Source: Pseudomonas corrugata (GTDB lineage Bacteria; Pseudomonadota; Gammaproteobacteria; Pseudomonadales; Pseudomonadaceae). Taken from it: DNA of 64,000 nucleotides. Position numbers and translations under genes: made by a program. Positions 25,308-34,562 of the stretch are shown piece by piece; within the stretch, counting starts at the first letter, position 1, and each line of letters starts with the position of its first letter. The stretch spans positions 124,001-188,000 of the forward strand of contig NZ_LHVK01000004.1 of NCBI RefSeq assembly GCF_001269905.1. Direction: 5' to 3'. Under the pieces are notes generated by a model that worked only from the letters and a program-made list of their open reading frames with translations, searched no databases and had not been told where the DNA came from.

Positions 25308-27065
25308 ATGCGCGAAGCTCAAGACCGGACATTCACCACCCATGATGGCGTGGAATTGTTTTATCGGCACTGGCCAGCCGTGGCCGCGGACCCGGGCGAA
25401 CCCAGCAAGGCTGTGCTGCTGTTTCACAGGGGGCACGAGCACTCCGGGCGCATTGCGCATCTGGTGGATGAGCTGGACCTGCCCGGTTTCGACTTCTTTG
25501 CCTGGGACGCCCGCGGCCATGGCCAGTCTCCCGGAGAACGCGGTGACAGTCCGAGTTTCGCCACCAGCGCGCGGGACGTGCAGACCTTCTGCGACCACAT
25601 CGGCGCGGCGCATCAGATCGACGAGCAAAACATCGCCGTGGTGGCGCAAAGCGTCGGCGCGGTAATTGCGTCCACCTGGGTCCACGATTATGCGCCGCGC
25701 ATTCGCTCGCTGGTGCTGGCATCGCCGGCGTTCAAGGTAAAGCTGTATGTGCCTTTCGCCCGCCCGGGCCTGGCGTTGATGCGCAAATTTCGCGGCAATT
25801 TCTTCGTCAACAGCTACGTCAAGGCCAAGTTCCTCAGTCATGACCCGGAACGGGTGGCGTCCTATGACAGCGATCCGCTGATCACCAAGGCGATTTCGGT
25901 GAACGTGCTGCTGGGCCTGTACGAAGCCGCCGACCGTGTGGTCGCCGATGCCCAGGCGATCCAGGTGCCGACGCAGCTGTTGATCTCCGGTTCCGACTTT
26001 GTGGTGCATCGCAAACCCCAGGAACAGTTCTTCGAGCGACTGGGCAGCCTGCACAAGGAAAAACACATTCTGCCGGGATTCTTCCACGACACCCTGGGCG
26101 AGAAGAACCGCGCGCCGGCCGTCGCCAGTGCACGCCGTTTCATCCTGCAGAATTTCGCCCGCCCGCTGGACCGTCCTTCCTTGCTGGATGCGGACCGCAT
26201 CGGCGCGACCTGTGCCGAGTCCGAAGCCCTGGCGACACCCCTGCCCCACAATTCACTGCGCGACCTGTACTGGCGCATGACCCGCGCCAGCATGCGCTTC
26301 GGCAGCAAGCTGTCGGCCGGGGTGAAGTTGGGTTTCGACACCGGTTTCGATTCCGGCAGCACCCTGGACTACGTCTACCGCAACCGCCCCACCGGCACCT
26401 CGCCGATTGGCAAGATGATCGACCAGAACTACCTGAACTCCATCGGCTGGCGCGGCATTCGCCAGCGCAAGCTGAACGTCGAGGAGTTGCTGCGCCTGGC
26501 GATGGGCAAGTTGCGCGAAGAGAATCGCGAGGTGCGCATCGTCGACATCGCCGCCGGTCATGGCCGTTACATTCTCGAGGCGCTGCAAGGCGTCAGCCCG
26601 TTGCCTGAGTCGATCCTGCTGCGCGACTACAGCGATATCAACGTGCGCGACGGCAGCGCGCTGATCGTCGAAAAAGGCCTGGGTGACATCGCCCGGTTCG
26701 TCAAAGGCGACGCCTTCGACCGCCAGGATCTCGCGGCGCTGGAGCCCAAGCCGACCCTCGCCGTAGTGTCTGGCCTGTACGAATTGTTTGCCGATAACCA
26801 GATGGTCGGCGGCTCGCTCGCCGGCCTGGCTGAAGCGGTGGAGCCTGGCGGTTACCTGGTCTACACCGGCCAGCCATGGCACCCGCAACTGGAACTGATT
26901 GCCCGCGCCCTCACCAGCCACCGTGCCGGCCAAGCCTGGGTGATGCGTCGGCGCAGCCAGGCCGAAATGGATCAATTGGTCGAGGCAGCGGGCTTTCGCA
27001 AGATCACCCTGCGGGTCGATGAGTGGGGCATCTTTAGCGTTTCGCTGGCGCAGCGCGTGCAGTGA
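25308..27065 (+). CDS. ynbC: Bifunctional alpha/beta hydrolase-methyltransferase-like protein (YnbC-like)
   Basis: 585 residues, by recall the same length as E. coli YnbC. Residues 1-285 are a serine alpha/beta hydrolase of the monoacylglycerol lipase type: nucleophile Ser in VVAQSVGAV, acid in SGSDFVVHR, His in GFFHDTLGE. The C-terminal half (about 390-585) is a SAM-methyltransferase-like domain with VDIAAGHGRYIL and a later GGYLVYTGQPWHPQ. ATG 25308 follows AAGGA by 7 nt; the frame upstream overlaps ynbA and was rejected. It likely removes or trims acyl chains, and perhaps methylates the lipid product. Confidence 0.82.
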   Translation: MREAQDRTFTTHDGVELFYRHWPAVAADPGEPSKAVLLFHRGHEHSGRIAHLVDELDLPGFDFFAWDARGHGQSPGERGDSPSFATSARDVQTFCDHIGAAHQIDEQNIAVVAQSVGAVIASTWVHDYAPRIRSLVLASPAFKVKLYVPFARPGLALMRKFRGNFFVNSYVKAKFLSHDPERVASYDSDPLITKAISVNVLLGLYEAADRVVADAQAIQVPTQLLISGSDFVVHRKPQEQFFERLGSLHKEKHILPGFFHDTLGEKNRAPAVASARRFILQNFARPLDRPSLLDADRIGATCAESEALATPLPHNSLRDLYWRMTRASMRFGSKLSAGVKLGFDTGFDSGSTLDYVYRNRPTGTSPIGKMIDQNYLNSIGWRGIRQRKLNVEELLRLAMGKLREENREVRIVDIAAGHGRYILEALQGVSPLPESILLRDYSDINVRDGSALIVEKGLGDIARFVKGDAFDRQDLAALEPKPTLAVVSGLYELFADNQMVGGSLAGLAEAVEPGGYLVYTGQPWHPQLELIARALTSHRAGQAWVMRRRSQAEMDQLVEAAGFRKITLRVDEWGIFSVSLAQRVQ

Positions 27066-28402
27066 TGAGTGCCGTCATCGCACCGCCCCGCGAACCTGCC
27101 CTGCTGAAACCGGCGGTGTGTTGGCTGCTGTTGCTCGCGCCGCTGTTCTTCAGCACCTACGGTTTCGCCACCTGGGTGACGGCCCAGCGCAGCGACGTCG
27201 ACAGCCTGGTGTTCGGCTGGGAAAGCCACATGCCGTTCCTGGCCTGGACCATCGTGCCTTACTGGTCGATCGACCTGCTTTACGGCCTGTCGCTGTTGCT
27301 GCCCACCAGCCGCGCCGAACTCAAGCGCCACGCCCTGCGCCTGCTCACGGCCCAGGCCATTGCGGTCAGTTGCTTCCTGATCTGGCCGCTGCGCTTCACC
27401 TTCCCCCGGCCGGAGATGGACGGGGTGTTTGGTTGGCTGTTCGAGGTGCTGGCCGGTTTTGACAAGCCATTCAACCAGGCACCGTCGTTGCACATCGCTT
27501 TGCTGGTGATTCTCTGGGTTTGCTATGAGCGGCACTTGCGGGGCGTATGGCGCTGGGTGATGCACGGCTGGTTCGCGTTGATTGGCGTGTCGGTGCTGAC
27601 CACTTATCAGCATCACTTTGTCGATGTACCGACAGGCGCACTGGCCGGTTGGCTGTGTGTCTGGTTGTGGCCGCTGGACCGGCCGAGCCCGCTGCAGAGT
27701 GCCCGCCTGACGTCTGATCGCAGCCGTCTGCAATTGGCCCTGCGCTATGGCGTGGGTGCGGCGGCGCTGTTCATCCCGGCGCTCGCCTTTGGCGGCGCAT
27801 GGCTCTGGCTGATCTGGCCGGCGGTGGCGGTACTGTTTGTGGCGCTCAATTATCTGCTGTTCGATGCCGGCGGCTTCCAGAAGCGGGCCGATGGCCAACT
27901 GAGCCCAGCGATACGCTGGTTGCTGGCGCCGTATCTCGCCGCCGCCTGGATCAATTCCCGCTGGTGGACGCGCAACCATCCGCAGCCGGATCACGTGACC
28001 GACAACGTCTGGCTGGGTCGCATTCCCACGCCACTGGAGTTGAAAGACAGTGCGTTTACCGGGGTGCTCGACCTCTGTGCCGAAATGTCCATGGACAGCA
28101 CCGGGATTGCCTATCGCTCGCTGCCAGTGCTCGATCTCACGGCACCGACCCGCGAGCAATGCCTGGAGGCCGCGCGGGCCATTGAACAACTGCGCCAGCG
28201 AGGGCCGGTGCTGGTCTGTTGCGCCTTGGGTTATTCGCGCAGCGCCACCGCCGTGATCGCCTGGCTGTTGCACAGTGGCCGGGCGGCCAGTGTCGATGCC
28301 GCGATTGTGCAGCTCCAGCGCGTCCGCCCCCATATCGTTTTGCATCAGGCGCACCGTCAGGCGCTGGAGCCACTGCGCAAAGGCCGTCGCCATGAGCAGT
28401 GA
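27065..28402 (+). CDS. ynbD: Membrane phosphatase: PAP2-like plus dual-specificity phosphatase domain (YnbD-like)
   Basis: 445 residues. The N-terminal half is membrane-embedded with PAP2-type motifs PSLHIAL and YQHHFVDVPTGALAG, as in inositol phosphorylceramide-synthase-like and lipid phosphate phosphatases. The C-terminal 120 residues are a tyrosine/dual-specificity phosphatase with the CX5R loop VCCALGYSRSA. The start overlaps the previous stop as TGATG. Two phosphatase modules in one protein suggest stepwise dephosphorylation or head-group exchange on a lipid phosphate. Confidence 0.85.
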   Translation: MSAVIAPPREPALLKPAVCWLLLLAPLFFSTYGFATWVTAQRSDVDSLVFGWESHMPFLAWTIVPYWSIDLLYGLSLLLPTSRAELKRHALRLLTAQAIAVSCFLIWPLRFTFPRPEMDGVFGWLFEVLAGFDKPFNQAPSLHIALLVILWVCYERHLRGVWRWVMHGWFALIGVSVLTTYQHHFVDVPTGALAGWLCVWLWPLDRPSPLQSARLTSDRSRLQLALRYGVGAAALFIPALAFGGAWLWLIWPAVAVLFVALNYLLFDAGGFQKRADGQLSPAIRWLLAPYLAAAWINSRWWTRNHPQPDHVTDNVWLGRIPTPLELKDSAFTGVLDLCAEMSMDSTGIAYRSLPVLDLTAPTREQCLEAARAIEQLRQRGPVLVCCALGYSRSATAVIAWLLHSGRAASVDAAIVQLQRVRPHIVLHQAHRQALEPLRKGRRHEQ

Positions 28403-28847
28403 TATGCAACTGCACGCCGTGGCGAGCCTGTTGCGTCGAGGCCATTCGCTGGACCAGTTTTCCACCGGTCTGACCCTGCTGGCGGCGCTGCTGGGGTTGG
28501 GGCAATGGCTGGTGGGCAGCGTCGACCCCTGGTTGCTGCTGTTCAGCATCACGCTGTTCAGCCTCGGCGTGTTGCAAAAATACTGGGCGTTGTGCGTGGC
28601 GTTCGATGCCGATCTGTTCCAGCGCGTGGCTGACGGTATCCAGCCATTGGCCGAACGCACCCAGGCACTGGATCAGGCCTTGAGCACGCTAGGCCTTCAG
28701 CCGGCCGAACGCGCTGGCCGCCCCTGGAGCGAACGCAGCCACGGCGCCTTGCGGTTGCTGCGCAGGCAGTCGCTGTTATTGGCCGCACAGATTGTCTTGA
28801 CGCTGGGCTTCATCCTGGCCAGCCCTTGGTTAGCTTTTACAGGATAA
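28392..28847 (+). CDS. Small membrane protein of the ynb-like operon
   Basis: A 151-residue protein with two hydrophobic segments near residues 25-60 and one at the C-terminus (LLLAAQIVLTLGFILASPWLA), separated by a hydrophilic helical stretch. It begins 11 nt before the ynbD stop and ends 9 nt before the acyltransferase, so it is cotranscribed. I do not recognise a family; it may be a scaffold or subunit of the membrane enzymes around it. Confidence 0.7.
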   Translation: MSSDMQLHAVASLLRRGHSLDQFSTGLTLLAALLGLGQWLVGSVDPWLLLFSITLFSLGVLQKYWALCVAFDADLFQRVADGIQPLAERTQALDQALSTLGLQPAERAGRPWSERSHGALRLLRRQSLLLAAQIVLTLGFILASPWLAFTG

Positions 28848-28856
28848 GGAATCCTC

Positions 28857-29477
28857 ATGCTCGAACCCGTCGTTGCCAACCTCATCACCTCCGCGGCCCG
28901 CATGGTCACGGGCGCCCGCAGCCTGTGGCTCGGCAGCGCGCCGCAGCCGGTGCAGCGGATCTATTTCGCCAACCACAGCAGCCACGGTGATTTCGTGCTG
29001 CTCTGGGCCTCGCTGCCGCCGGCGCTGCGCAAGCTCACCCGGCCCGTGGCGGGTTCCGATTACTGGCAAAAGAGCCCGGTGCGTCGCTACATCATCAACC
29101 GGGTGTTCAACGGCGTGCTGGTGGATCGGGAGCGCAAGGACCCGTCCTACAACCCTCTGCAGCCGATGCTCGAAGCCCTGGAAAATGGCGACTCGCTGAT
29201 CATTTTTCCCGAAGGCACGCGCAACCCCGACGAAGGCTTGTTGCCGTTCAAGAGCGGGATCTATCACTTGATGAAGAGCCACCCCGAGGTCGAGGTGATT
29301 CCGGTGTGGATCGCCAACCTCAACCGTGTCATGCCCAAGGGTCGCGTGCTGCCCCTGCCGCTGTTGTGCACCACCAGTTTCGGCGCACCGCTGTGCATCG
29401 AAGAGGGTGAAAGCAAAGAGCATTTCCTTGAACGCAGCCGCGCCGCGCTGCTGGCACTGGCCCCGGAGCACGTCTGA
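28857..29477 (+). CDS. PlsC-type 1-acyl-glycerol-phosphate acyltransferase
   Basis: A 206-residue acyltransferase. It has the HX4D catalytic motif in FANHSSHGDFVLLW and the FPEGTR block III motif near residue 120. The length is typical of small PlsC-like enzymes. Transcription is continuous with ynbD-like and CDP-diglyceride-synthase-like genes: its stop overlaps the next start (TGATGG). Inference: it supplies the acylated phosphate lipid that the following enzyme activates with CTP. Confidence 0.87.
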   Translation: MLEPVVANLITSAARMVTGARSLWLGSAPQPVQRIYFANHSSHGDFVLLWASLPPALRKLTRPVAGSDYWQKSPVRRYIINRVFNGVLVDRERKDPSYNPLQPMLEALENGDSLIIFPEGTRNPDEGLLPFKSGIYHLMKSHPEVEVIPVWIANLNRVMPKGRVLPLPLLCTTSFGAPLCIEEGESKEHFLERSRAALLALAPEHV

Positions 29478-30409
29478 TGGATCGATATACCCTGATGTTG
29501 TTTGGCGGGATTGGCGCGATTCTGGTGCTGGCCTCGCTGATCGGTTTCATTCTCAAGCTGAAGACCAAAGGTACGCCGAACTCGGTCATCGACAACCTCA
29601 ACGCGCGAATCAACGCCTGGTGGATCATGGTGCTGGTGATCGGCGTCGCGTTCTGGCTCGGCAATGCGGCGGTGATCCTGCTGTTCTACGCGGTGTCATT
29701 CTATGCCCTGCGGGAATTCCTGACCCTCACACCGACCCGACGCAGCGATTATCCGGCGCTGGTGGCCGCGTTCTACCTGGCGCTGCCGCTGCAGTACCTG
29801 CTGATCTACTACGACTGGTACGGGCTGTTTTCGATCTTTATCCCGGTGTACGTGTTCTTGCTGCTGCCGATCCTGGCGTCCCTGGGGGGCGACAGCACGC
29901 ACTTCCTGGAGCGTGCTTCCAAGGTGCAGTGGGGACTGATGATCGCGGTGTTCTGCATCTCCTTCGTCCCGGCACTGCTGACCTTGGACATCGCCGGTTT
30001 TGAGGGACGCAACCTGCTGTTGATCGCGTACCTGGTGATCGTGGTGCAATTGTCGGACGTGCTGCAGTACGTGTGCGGCAAGCTGTTCGGCAAACACAAG
30101 ATTGCGCCGAATCTGTCGCCGTCGAAAACCGTCGAAGGCTTTGCCGGCGGTATTTTCCTGGCTTCGCTGATTGGTGGAGCGCTGTGGTGGATCACGCCGT
30201 TCAACCCTTGGCAGTCGTTCCTCATCGCCTTGCTGATCAACCTGCTGGGGTTTGCCGGCGGCATCGTCATGTCGGCGATCAAGCGCGACCGTGGCGTCAA
30301 GGATTGGGGGCACATGATCGAAGGCCATGGCGGCATGCTCGACCGGTTGGACTCGGTGTGCTTCGCCGCGCCGATCTTCTTCCATCTGGTGCGGTACTGG
30401 TGGACCTGA
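29477..30409 (+). CDS. ynbB: CDP-diglyceride synthase paralogue (YnbB/CdsA-like)
   Basis: A 310-residue polytopic membrane cytidylyltransferase. It shows the CdsA signature SAIKRDRGVKDWGHMIEGHGGMLDR, plus LSPSKTVEGFAGG upstream. It would make CDP-diacylglycerol or a related CDP-lipid, the natural donor for the YnbA-like enzyme in the same operon. In E. coli the YnbB paralogue has been linked to synthesis of the MPIase glycolipid. The housekeeping cdsA would be elsewhere, so this is a dedicated second copy. Confidence 0.87.
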   Translation: MDRYTLMLFGGIGAILVLASLIGFILKLKTKGTPNSVIDNLNARINAWWIMVLVIGVAFWLGNAAVILLFYAVSFYALREFLTLTPTRRSDYPALVAAFYLALPLQYLLIYYDWYGLFSIFIPVYVFLLLPILASLGGDSTHFLERASKVQWGLMIAVFCISFVPALLTLDIAGFEGRNLLLIAYLVIVVQLSDVLQYVCGKLFGKHKIAPNLSPSKTVEGFAGGIFLASLIGGALWWITPFNPWQSFLIALLINLLGFAGGIVMSAIKRDRGVKDWGHMIEGHGGMLDRLDSVCFAAPIFFHLVRYWWT

Positions 30410-30412
30410 GGA

Positions 30413-30509
30413 GTAGGAGCTGTCGAGTGCAACGAGGCTGCGATCTTTCCCCTGACACTTGAGTCTCAAGCGAAAGATCAAAAGATTGCAGCCTTCGGCA
30501 GCTCGTACA
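30413..30509. repeat. Dispersed imperfect palindrome (non-REP family), copy 1
   Basis: Starts with TAGGAGCTGTCGAGTGCAAC and ends with its approximate inverse around GCCTTCGGCAGCTCGTAC; the middle contains GATCTTT and AAAGATCAAAAGAT. A closely similar copy lies at 34745-34840. It lies between the convergent ynbB-like and yjfC-like genes and may act as a terminator. Confidence 0.85.
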
Positions 30510-30546
30510 GTCCAGCCCGGCGGGAGCAAGCTCCCTTGCCACGGTA

Positions 30547-31704
30547 TCAGTCAAGGATCAGATGCGGCAGAAACCGGCTGGAATCCTTGGTGATCAGGCT
30601 GTTGTCTTCCCGCACACCAATGCCCGCGGCCTGGTCGCCGATGACCCAGGAGCCGATCAGCGTGTAGCTGTCGTCGAACTTCGGTAACGGGGCAAATTCC
30701 TGGAGGATGAACGGCGCGTCGGTGTACGGGCCGTCTTCCTTCACGATCAGGCCATCAGCGGTTTGCAGCTCGATGTTGGCACCTTCCCGGGAAAAGAACG
30801 GCTTGCGCACCCAGCCCTTGGGCACCGCTTTGCTCGTGTCGGTATCCAGGTGGGCCGCGAGCAGGTTCGGGTGGCCTTTGTTGAATTCCCACAGCAGCGG
30901 CAGGATGCCTTTGTTGGAGATGATCGACTTCCAGGCCGGCTCGAAAAACTGCGTGTCACATTGGGCAATCGCGGCGCCAAACGGCTCGTGGAAGATGAAC
31001 TCCCAGGCATGCAGCTTGAACAGGTGGGGAATCCAGCGCTCTTGCAGGTCGACAAAACGCCCGTCACTGTTGAGGCCGATGTCTTCGACATCGATGTGCC
31101 GCGATTCAATGCCGACTTTTTCCGCGATCAGGCGCAAGTAGTCCGTGGTGCCCTTGTCTTCCACCGAGCCTTTCATCGAGGCGAAATAAAACGGCTCCTT
31201 GAGCTGCAACTGGGCAAAAGCCTGGTGCAGCTTGGTATCGATGCTGTTGAACTGGTCGGCATGAGCCGGCAGCAAGCCGCGTTCGATGCATTGCTCCAGC
31301 CAGCCCCACTGGAACGCCGCCGCTTCGTAGAGGCTGGTCGGCGTGTCGTAGTTGAGCTCCAACAGCTTGGCGGGGCCGCTGCCGTTGTAGGAGAAGTCCA
31401 TGCGCCCATACAAGTGCGGGTGGCCTTCAAGCCATGAAGTGCGCACCAGGTCGAAGAACGGCGCGGGAATGCTCAAACGTTCCAGCAACTCTTCGCTCTG
31501 GACCACGCGGGCCACGAGGTCCATGCACATTTCATGGATCTCGGTGGTCGGGTCTTCCAGGTCGTCCTCGATCTGCTTGAGGGTGAACTGGTAGTACGCG
31601 CTTTCGTCCCAATAGGGTTCGTCGTCGATGGTGTGGAACAGAAAGCCGAGTTGCTCGGCGGTCTGTTTCCAATCATGACGTTCTGCGCAATGGATCTTCT
31701 TCAT
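30547..31704 (-). CDS. yjfC: ATP-grasp ligase of the glutathionylspermidine synthase family (YjfC/YgiC-like)
   Basis: A 385-residue protein of the C-terminal synthetase type found in E. coli YgiC and YjfC. Recognisable stretches are RMDFSYNGSGPAKLLELNYDTPTSLYEAA, KGWVRKPFFSREGANI and the closing GVREDNSLIT. It has no amidase domain, unlike E. coli Gss. It should ligate an amine or amino compound to a carboxylate using ATP; the substrate is unknown. It is the last gene of the yjf-like operon and is 12 nt from the lipoprotein gene. Confidence 0.85.
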   Translation of the reverse strand: MKKIHCAERHDWKQTAEQLGFLFHTIDDEPYWDESAYYQFTLKQIEDDLEDPTTEIHEMCMDLVARVVQSEELLERLSIPAPFFDLVRTSWLEGHPHLYGRMDFSYNGSGPAKLLELNYDTPTSLYEAAAFQWGWLEQCIERGLLPAHADQFNSIDTKLHQAFAQLQLKEPFYFASMKGSVEDKGTTDYLRLIAEKVGIESRHIDVEDIGLNSDGRFVDLQERWIPHLFKLHAWEFIFHEPFGAAIAQCDTQFFEPAWKSIISNKGILPLLWEFNKGHPNLLAAHLDTDTSKAVPKGWVRKPFFSREGANIELQTADGLIVKEDGPYTDAPFILQEFAPLPKFDDSYTLIGSWVIGDQAAGIGVREDNSLITKDSSRFLPHLILD

Positions 31705-31716
31705 GGCCCTCGTTCC

Positions 31717-32418
31717 TCAGCCGCCAAAGCTGCTCGAACCGCCCCAACCGCTGCGGGCGCTGGACTTGCTGCCGAAGCCACCGCGAGAGGTGGAGGATGC
31801 GACGGACATCGGCTTGCTGGTCTTGATCGAGTCGGTATAGCTGCCGTACCGCGCCTGGTTGGACTTGGTGAAGGTCGAGCCTCGGGAAACTCGCTGGCTG
31901 AGCGTCGAAGACCCGAAGTTGCCGCGATCATCGCGGTAACGGTAAACCGGCTCGGAGTAATAGCTGTTGCGGTTGCCGCTCAACATATTGCCGATCAGCA
32001 TGCCAGTCAGCAGGTTGCCGAAGCCCGAACCACCGACGTTCGCTTCCGAAGCCGGCAATTGGGCCCGGGCGGCGTCGACCTGGGATTGTGTGACTTCGCC
32101 ATCGGCGCTCAGTTCGAAACCACCCAGCTTGGGAATGAACTGGCCGGATGAGTCCTGCTGGCACCAATCGGGGACGAAGTCAGCATCGCAATCGGCCTGA
32201 CTGACGTAGGTCGGCGCGATGCGACGATGCTCGGCCATGGCGGTCATGTAGGCGTCGGCGCAGATGTCAACCGGAAGCTTTTCATCGACACATTGCTGGA
32301 CGGACTGGAAGTTGTACTTCTTCTGCAACTTGTAGGTTTTTTCCGTTGGCCCACAGCCGGATATCGCCAGGGCGACCGACGCGGCCAGCGAAAGCTGGAC
32401 GTACTTGCTTCGTTTCAT
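31717..32418 (-). CDS. yjfM: DUF1190 lipoprotein-like protein (YjfM/YgiB-like)
   Basis: 233 residues with a lipoprotein signal (ASVALAISGC, Cys22). The middle has paired cysteines (QQCVDEKLPVDICADAY, ADCDADFVPDWCQQ). The tail is rich in Ser, Gly and Arg (SRGGFGSKSSARSGWGGSS) and probably disordered. In E. coli its homologues also directly precede the YgiC/YjfC ligase, so the pairing is conserved. Possibly the tail or the lipoprotein itself is the ligase target; this is inference only. Confidence 0.83.
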   Translation of the reverse strand: MKRSKYVQLSLAASVALAISGCGPTEKTYKLQKKYNFQSVQQCVDEKLPVDICADAYMTAMAEHRRIAPTYVSQADCDADFVPDWCQQDSSGQFIPKLGGFELSADGEVTQSQVDAARAQLPASEANVGGSGFGNLLTGMLIGNMLSGNRNSYYSEPVYRYRDDRGNFGSSTLSQRVSRGSTFTKSNQARYGSYTDSIKTSKPMSVASSTSRGGFGSKSSARSGWGGSSSFGG

Positions 32419-32437
32419 CGGGTTCTCCGTGGCGCAA

Positions 32438-32866
32438 TCAGTTCGAGGAAGGCGTCATGCACGCGGCGTTCAACATGCCCACGCTGATGGCAACGGCGGC
32501 GATGTAGATACCCGCGGCGATTTCACCGTTCTTGATGCGCGCGGAAGCGCCCTTGAGCACCAGGCTGGTGACCAGGAACGCCAACAACTGGACGACAGCG
32601 GCGATCACTGCCCAGACGACGAAATCCAGCATGTTGATCGAGTAGGCGATCACGTTGCTGGCCGGAATGGCGAAACCGATGACGGCGCCGCCCAGGGCAA
32701 TGGCCGCAGCCACGTTGCCCGAGCGGATCAGTTCGAATTCCTTGTGCGGCGTGACGCGGGTGTAGATGAACTGGAACAACGCGAACAGCACGGCGGCGCC
32801 GAGGATGTACAAGACAAAGCCGAGCACGGCGGCTTTGTTCAGGGAAATGGAGAGCGCTTCAAGCAT
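32438..32866 (-). CDS. yjfL: DUF350 inner-membrane protein (YjfL-like)
   Basis: 142 residues with four predicted membrane segments (LGFVLYILGAAVLFALFQFIY; AAAIALGGAVIGFAIP; VVWAVIAAVVQLLAFLV; IAAGIYIAAVAISVGML). The layout is that of DUF350 proteins, each repeat having two helices. Conserved in the yjf operons, function unknown; it may support the PspA-like protein at the membrane. Confidence 0.85.
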   Translation of the reverse strand: MLEALSISLNKAAVLGFVLYILGAAVLFALFQFIYTRVTPHKEFELIRSGNVAAAIALGGAVIGFAIPASNVIAYSINMLDFVVWAVIAAVVQLLAFLVTSLVLKGASARIKNGEIAAGIYIAAVAISVGMLNAACMTPSSN

Positions 32867-32881
32867 GGATTTCTTCCTTAT

Positions 32882-33541
32882 TCAAAGAGTGTTCAGGTCA
32901 GTGGTGTACAGCGAAATACCCAGCGAAGTACTCAGGCTGACGGCGCCTTCGGCGTCTTCTTCAACGGAGAACAGCAGGAACTCCCGGCGATCCGTCAGGC
33001 CGGTGTCGCGGGCGTACAGCATCGAACGGTGCTCGATGCTGTAGGACTCATCCGGATTGCTCACGCGCTCGCTCAACGCCACCAACTCTGTCTGGCCAGC
33101 CTCGGTACCCCATTCGCGGGAGTACTGGACGCCATCGTGGGTGTAGGTCGGCAGGCCGATCAGGCTTTCAGGGCCGGCCAGGCGACGCAACTCCGCTTCA
33201 CTGTTGATCGTGACGTAGCTGAGGTAGTTGAACAGGATCACCGACTCGACCTGCCCTGCGATATCGCCGCTGGTGTGCACTTGCAGCCAGTAGTCTTCGT
33301 CGTTCATGTAGCAGCGCGACAGCCAGTTCGACTGCCCGAGGTCGACGATGCCCAAGCTCCAGATCTGTTGGGAGGCCGGGATGACCACGGTGCTGTTGCC
33401 GTCGAGCAACAACTTGAGCGTCGCATCGAACATGACCTGCTTGCCGGAGGCCAGGCCAAGAGGCCCGGTGACAGACGCGCTATGACTGGCGGTGTTCGCG
33501 TTCGGGGCTTCAAGCCCCATCAACTGTTTAAACCACCCCAT
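32882..33541 (-). CDS. yjfK: DUF2491 protein (YjfK-like)
   Basis: 219 residues from the start MGWFKQLMG, by recall the same length as E. coli YjfK. Mostly beta-rich, no signal peptide, with motifs such as NDEDYWLQVHTSGD and THDGVQYSREWGTE. The frame extends upstream to 33655 without a start signal and would overlap the channel gene more deeply, so ATG 33541 is preferred. It overlaps the channel gene by 14 nt, implying translational coupling. Function unknown. Confidence 0.83.
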   Translation of the reverse strand: MGWFKQLMGLEAPNANTASHSASVTGPLGLASGKQVMFDATLKLLLDGNSTVVIPASQQIWSLGIVDLGQSNWLSRCYMNDEDYWLQVHTSGDIAGQVESVILFNYLSYVTINSEAELRRLAGPESLIGLPTYTHDGVQYSREWGTEAGQTELVALSERVSNPDESYSIEHRSMLYARDTGLTDRREFLLFSVEEDAEGAVSLSTSLGISLYTTDLNTL

Positions 33542-34562
33542 GGGAAATTTCCTTGAGACGCGCGGAGGCGATGTAGAAAAGCTCGCCACCCACGACTCGG
33601 GTGGCGCCGGGCGGATTGATCGACGGCTGGCGAGCACCCTGGGCGCGATAGCCAATCAGCGTAGCGTTGTGCTGCTCTTTCAGCCGGGCATAAAGCTCGC
33701 CAAACGTCGCTTCAAACGCCTCGGGGAGCTTCATCAGGTACTGAGTGGCGCCCTGGCCGACACAGAGCAATTCGTTGATGACTACCGACGAGCCAGGGTC
33801 CTGGGAGGCACGCACCAGCATTTCGATAGCCATGCTGGAGGTGCATTCCAGACTGGGGGCGTAGGCGCTGGCGAGAGCGGCGATTTCGCTGTCATTGAAG
33901 TGCGCGACCACATGCCCGATCGGCCCCAGTTGATTGACCGCCAGCACCGTGGCCAGGGTCAGGTCGTCGGAGTGGGTTCGTACCAGCACGCGTTCGGCCC
34001 CCGGCACGCCGGCACGCTGCAACAACGCGACGGAGGACAGGCTATCGCCCTTGATGAACGAAGTCTTGCCGGGCATGGGGTTTTCTTCGAGATCGCAGTC
34101 GCAGATGACGATCAGGTTGTCATTGGAGGTTTCGTCCTGCAGGAGCAATTCGATGACCCGCTCGCTGGAGGCGCCCTCCCAGCCGATTAGAACCGTGTGG
34201 CCGACGTTGCCGGTGAAATCGCCTTTGCCCTTCATGCCTTTTCTCCATACATCGATGACGCTGCTGGTGGTTTTGCCGATGACCGTCGTCAACAGGGCAA
34301 TGCCCCCGAGCATGATCCAGGTCGCCACGAAAATTCGCCCGGCGGATGTCTGTGGCAACAAATCGCCATAGCCGACGGTGAGCGTGGTGGTGAGATAGAA
34401 GTAGATAAATGTGGCGGCGGCGATGAGGTGTTGCTCGCCCAGCAGCACCAGGCCGATCCAGGCCGTGGCCAGGTGCACGCCCACCGCAATGGCCAGGCCC
34501 GCCCAGCCGAACCGATGAAAGAAGGACGCAGCGAACGTGCGCAACAAAAGAAAAATCGACAT
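33528..34562 (-). CDS. Two-transmembrane potassium channel with RCK/TrkA-N domain
   Basis: 344 residues. Two membrane segments flank a pore loop with the potassium filter TTLTVGYGDLLP (TVGYGD at about residues 62-67). A cytoplasmic Rossmann-type RCK domain (VLIGWEGASSERVIELLL, later ICDCD) follows, then a second ligand-binding part. This is the MthK/KvAP-like prokaryotic layout. ATG 34562 gives a clean first helix; ATG 34604 is the alternative. The gene is an addition compared with the E. coli yjfIJKLMC order, and couples ion flux to a PspA-type membrane-stress module. Confidence 0.85.
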   Translation of the reverse strand: MSIFLLLRTFAASFFHRFGWAGLAIAVGVHLATAWIGLVLLGEQHLIAAATFIYFYLTTTLTVGYGDLLPQTSAGRIFVATWIMLGGIALLTTVIGKTTSSVIDVWRKGMKGKGDFTGNVGHTVLIGWEGASSERVIELLLQDETSNDNLIVICDCDLEENPMPGKTSFIKGDSLSSVALLQRAGVPGAERVLVRTHSDDLTLATVLAVNQLGPIGHVVAHFNDSEIAALASAYAPSLECTSSMAIEMLVRASQDPGSSVVINELLCVGQGATQYLMKLPEAFEATFGELYARLKEQHNATLIGYRAQGARQPSINPPGATRVVGGELFYIASARLKEISHGVV

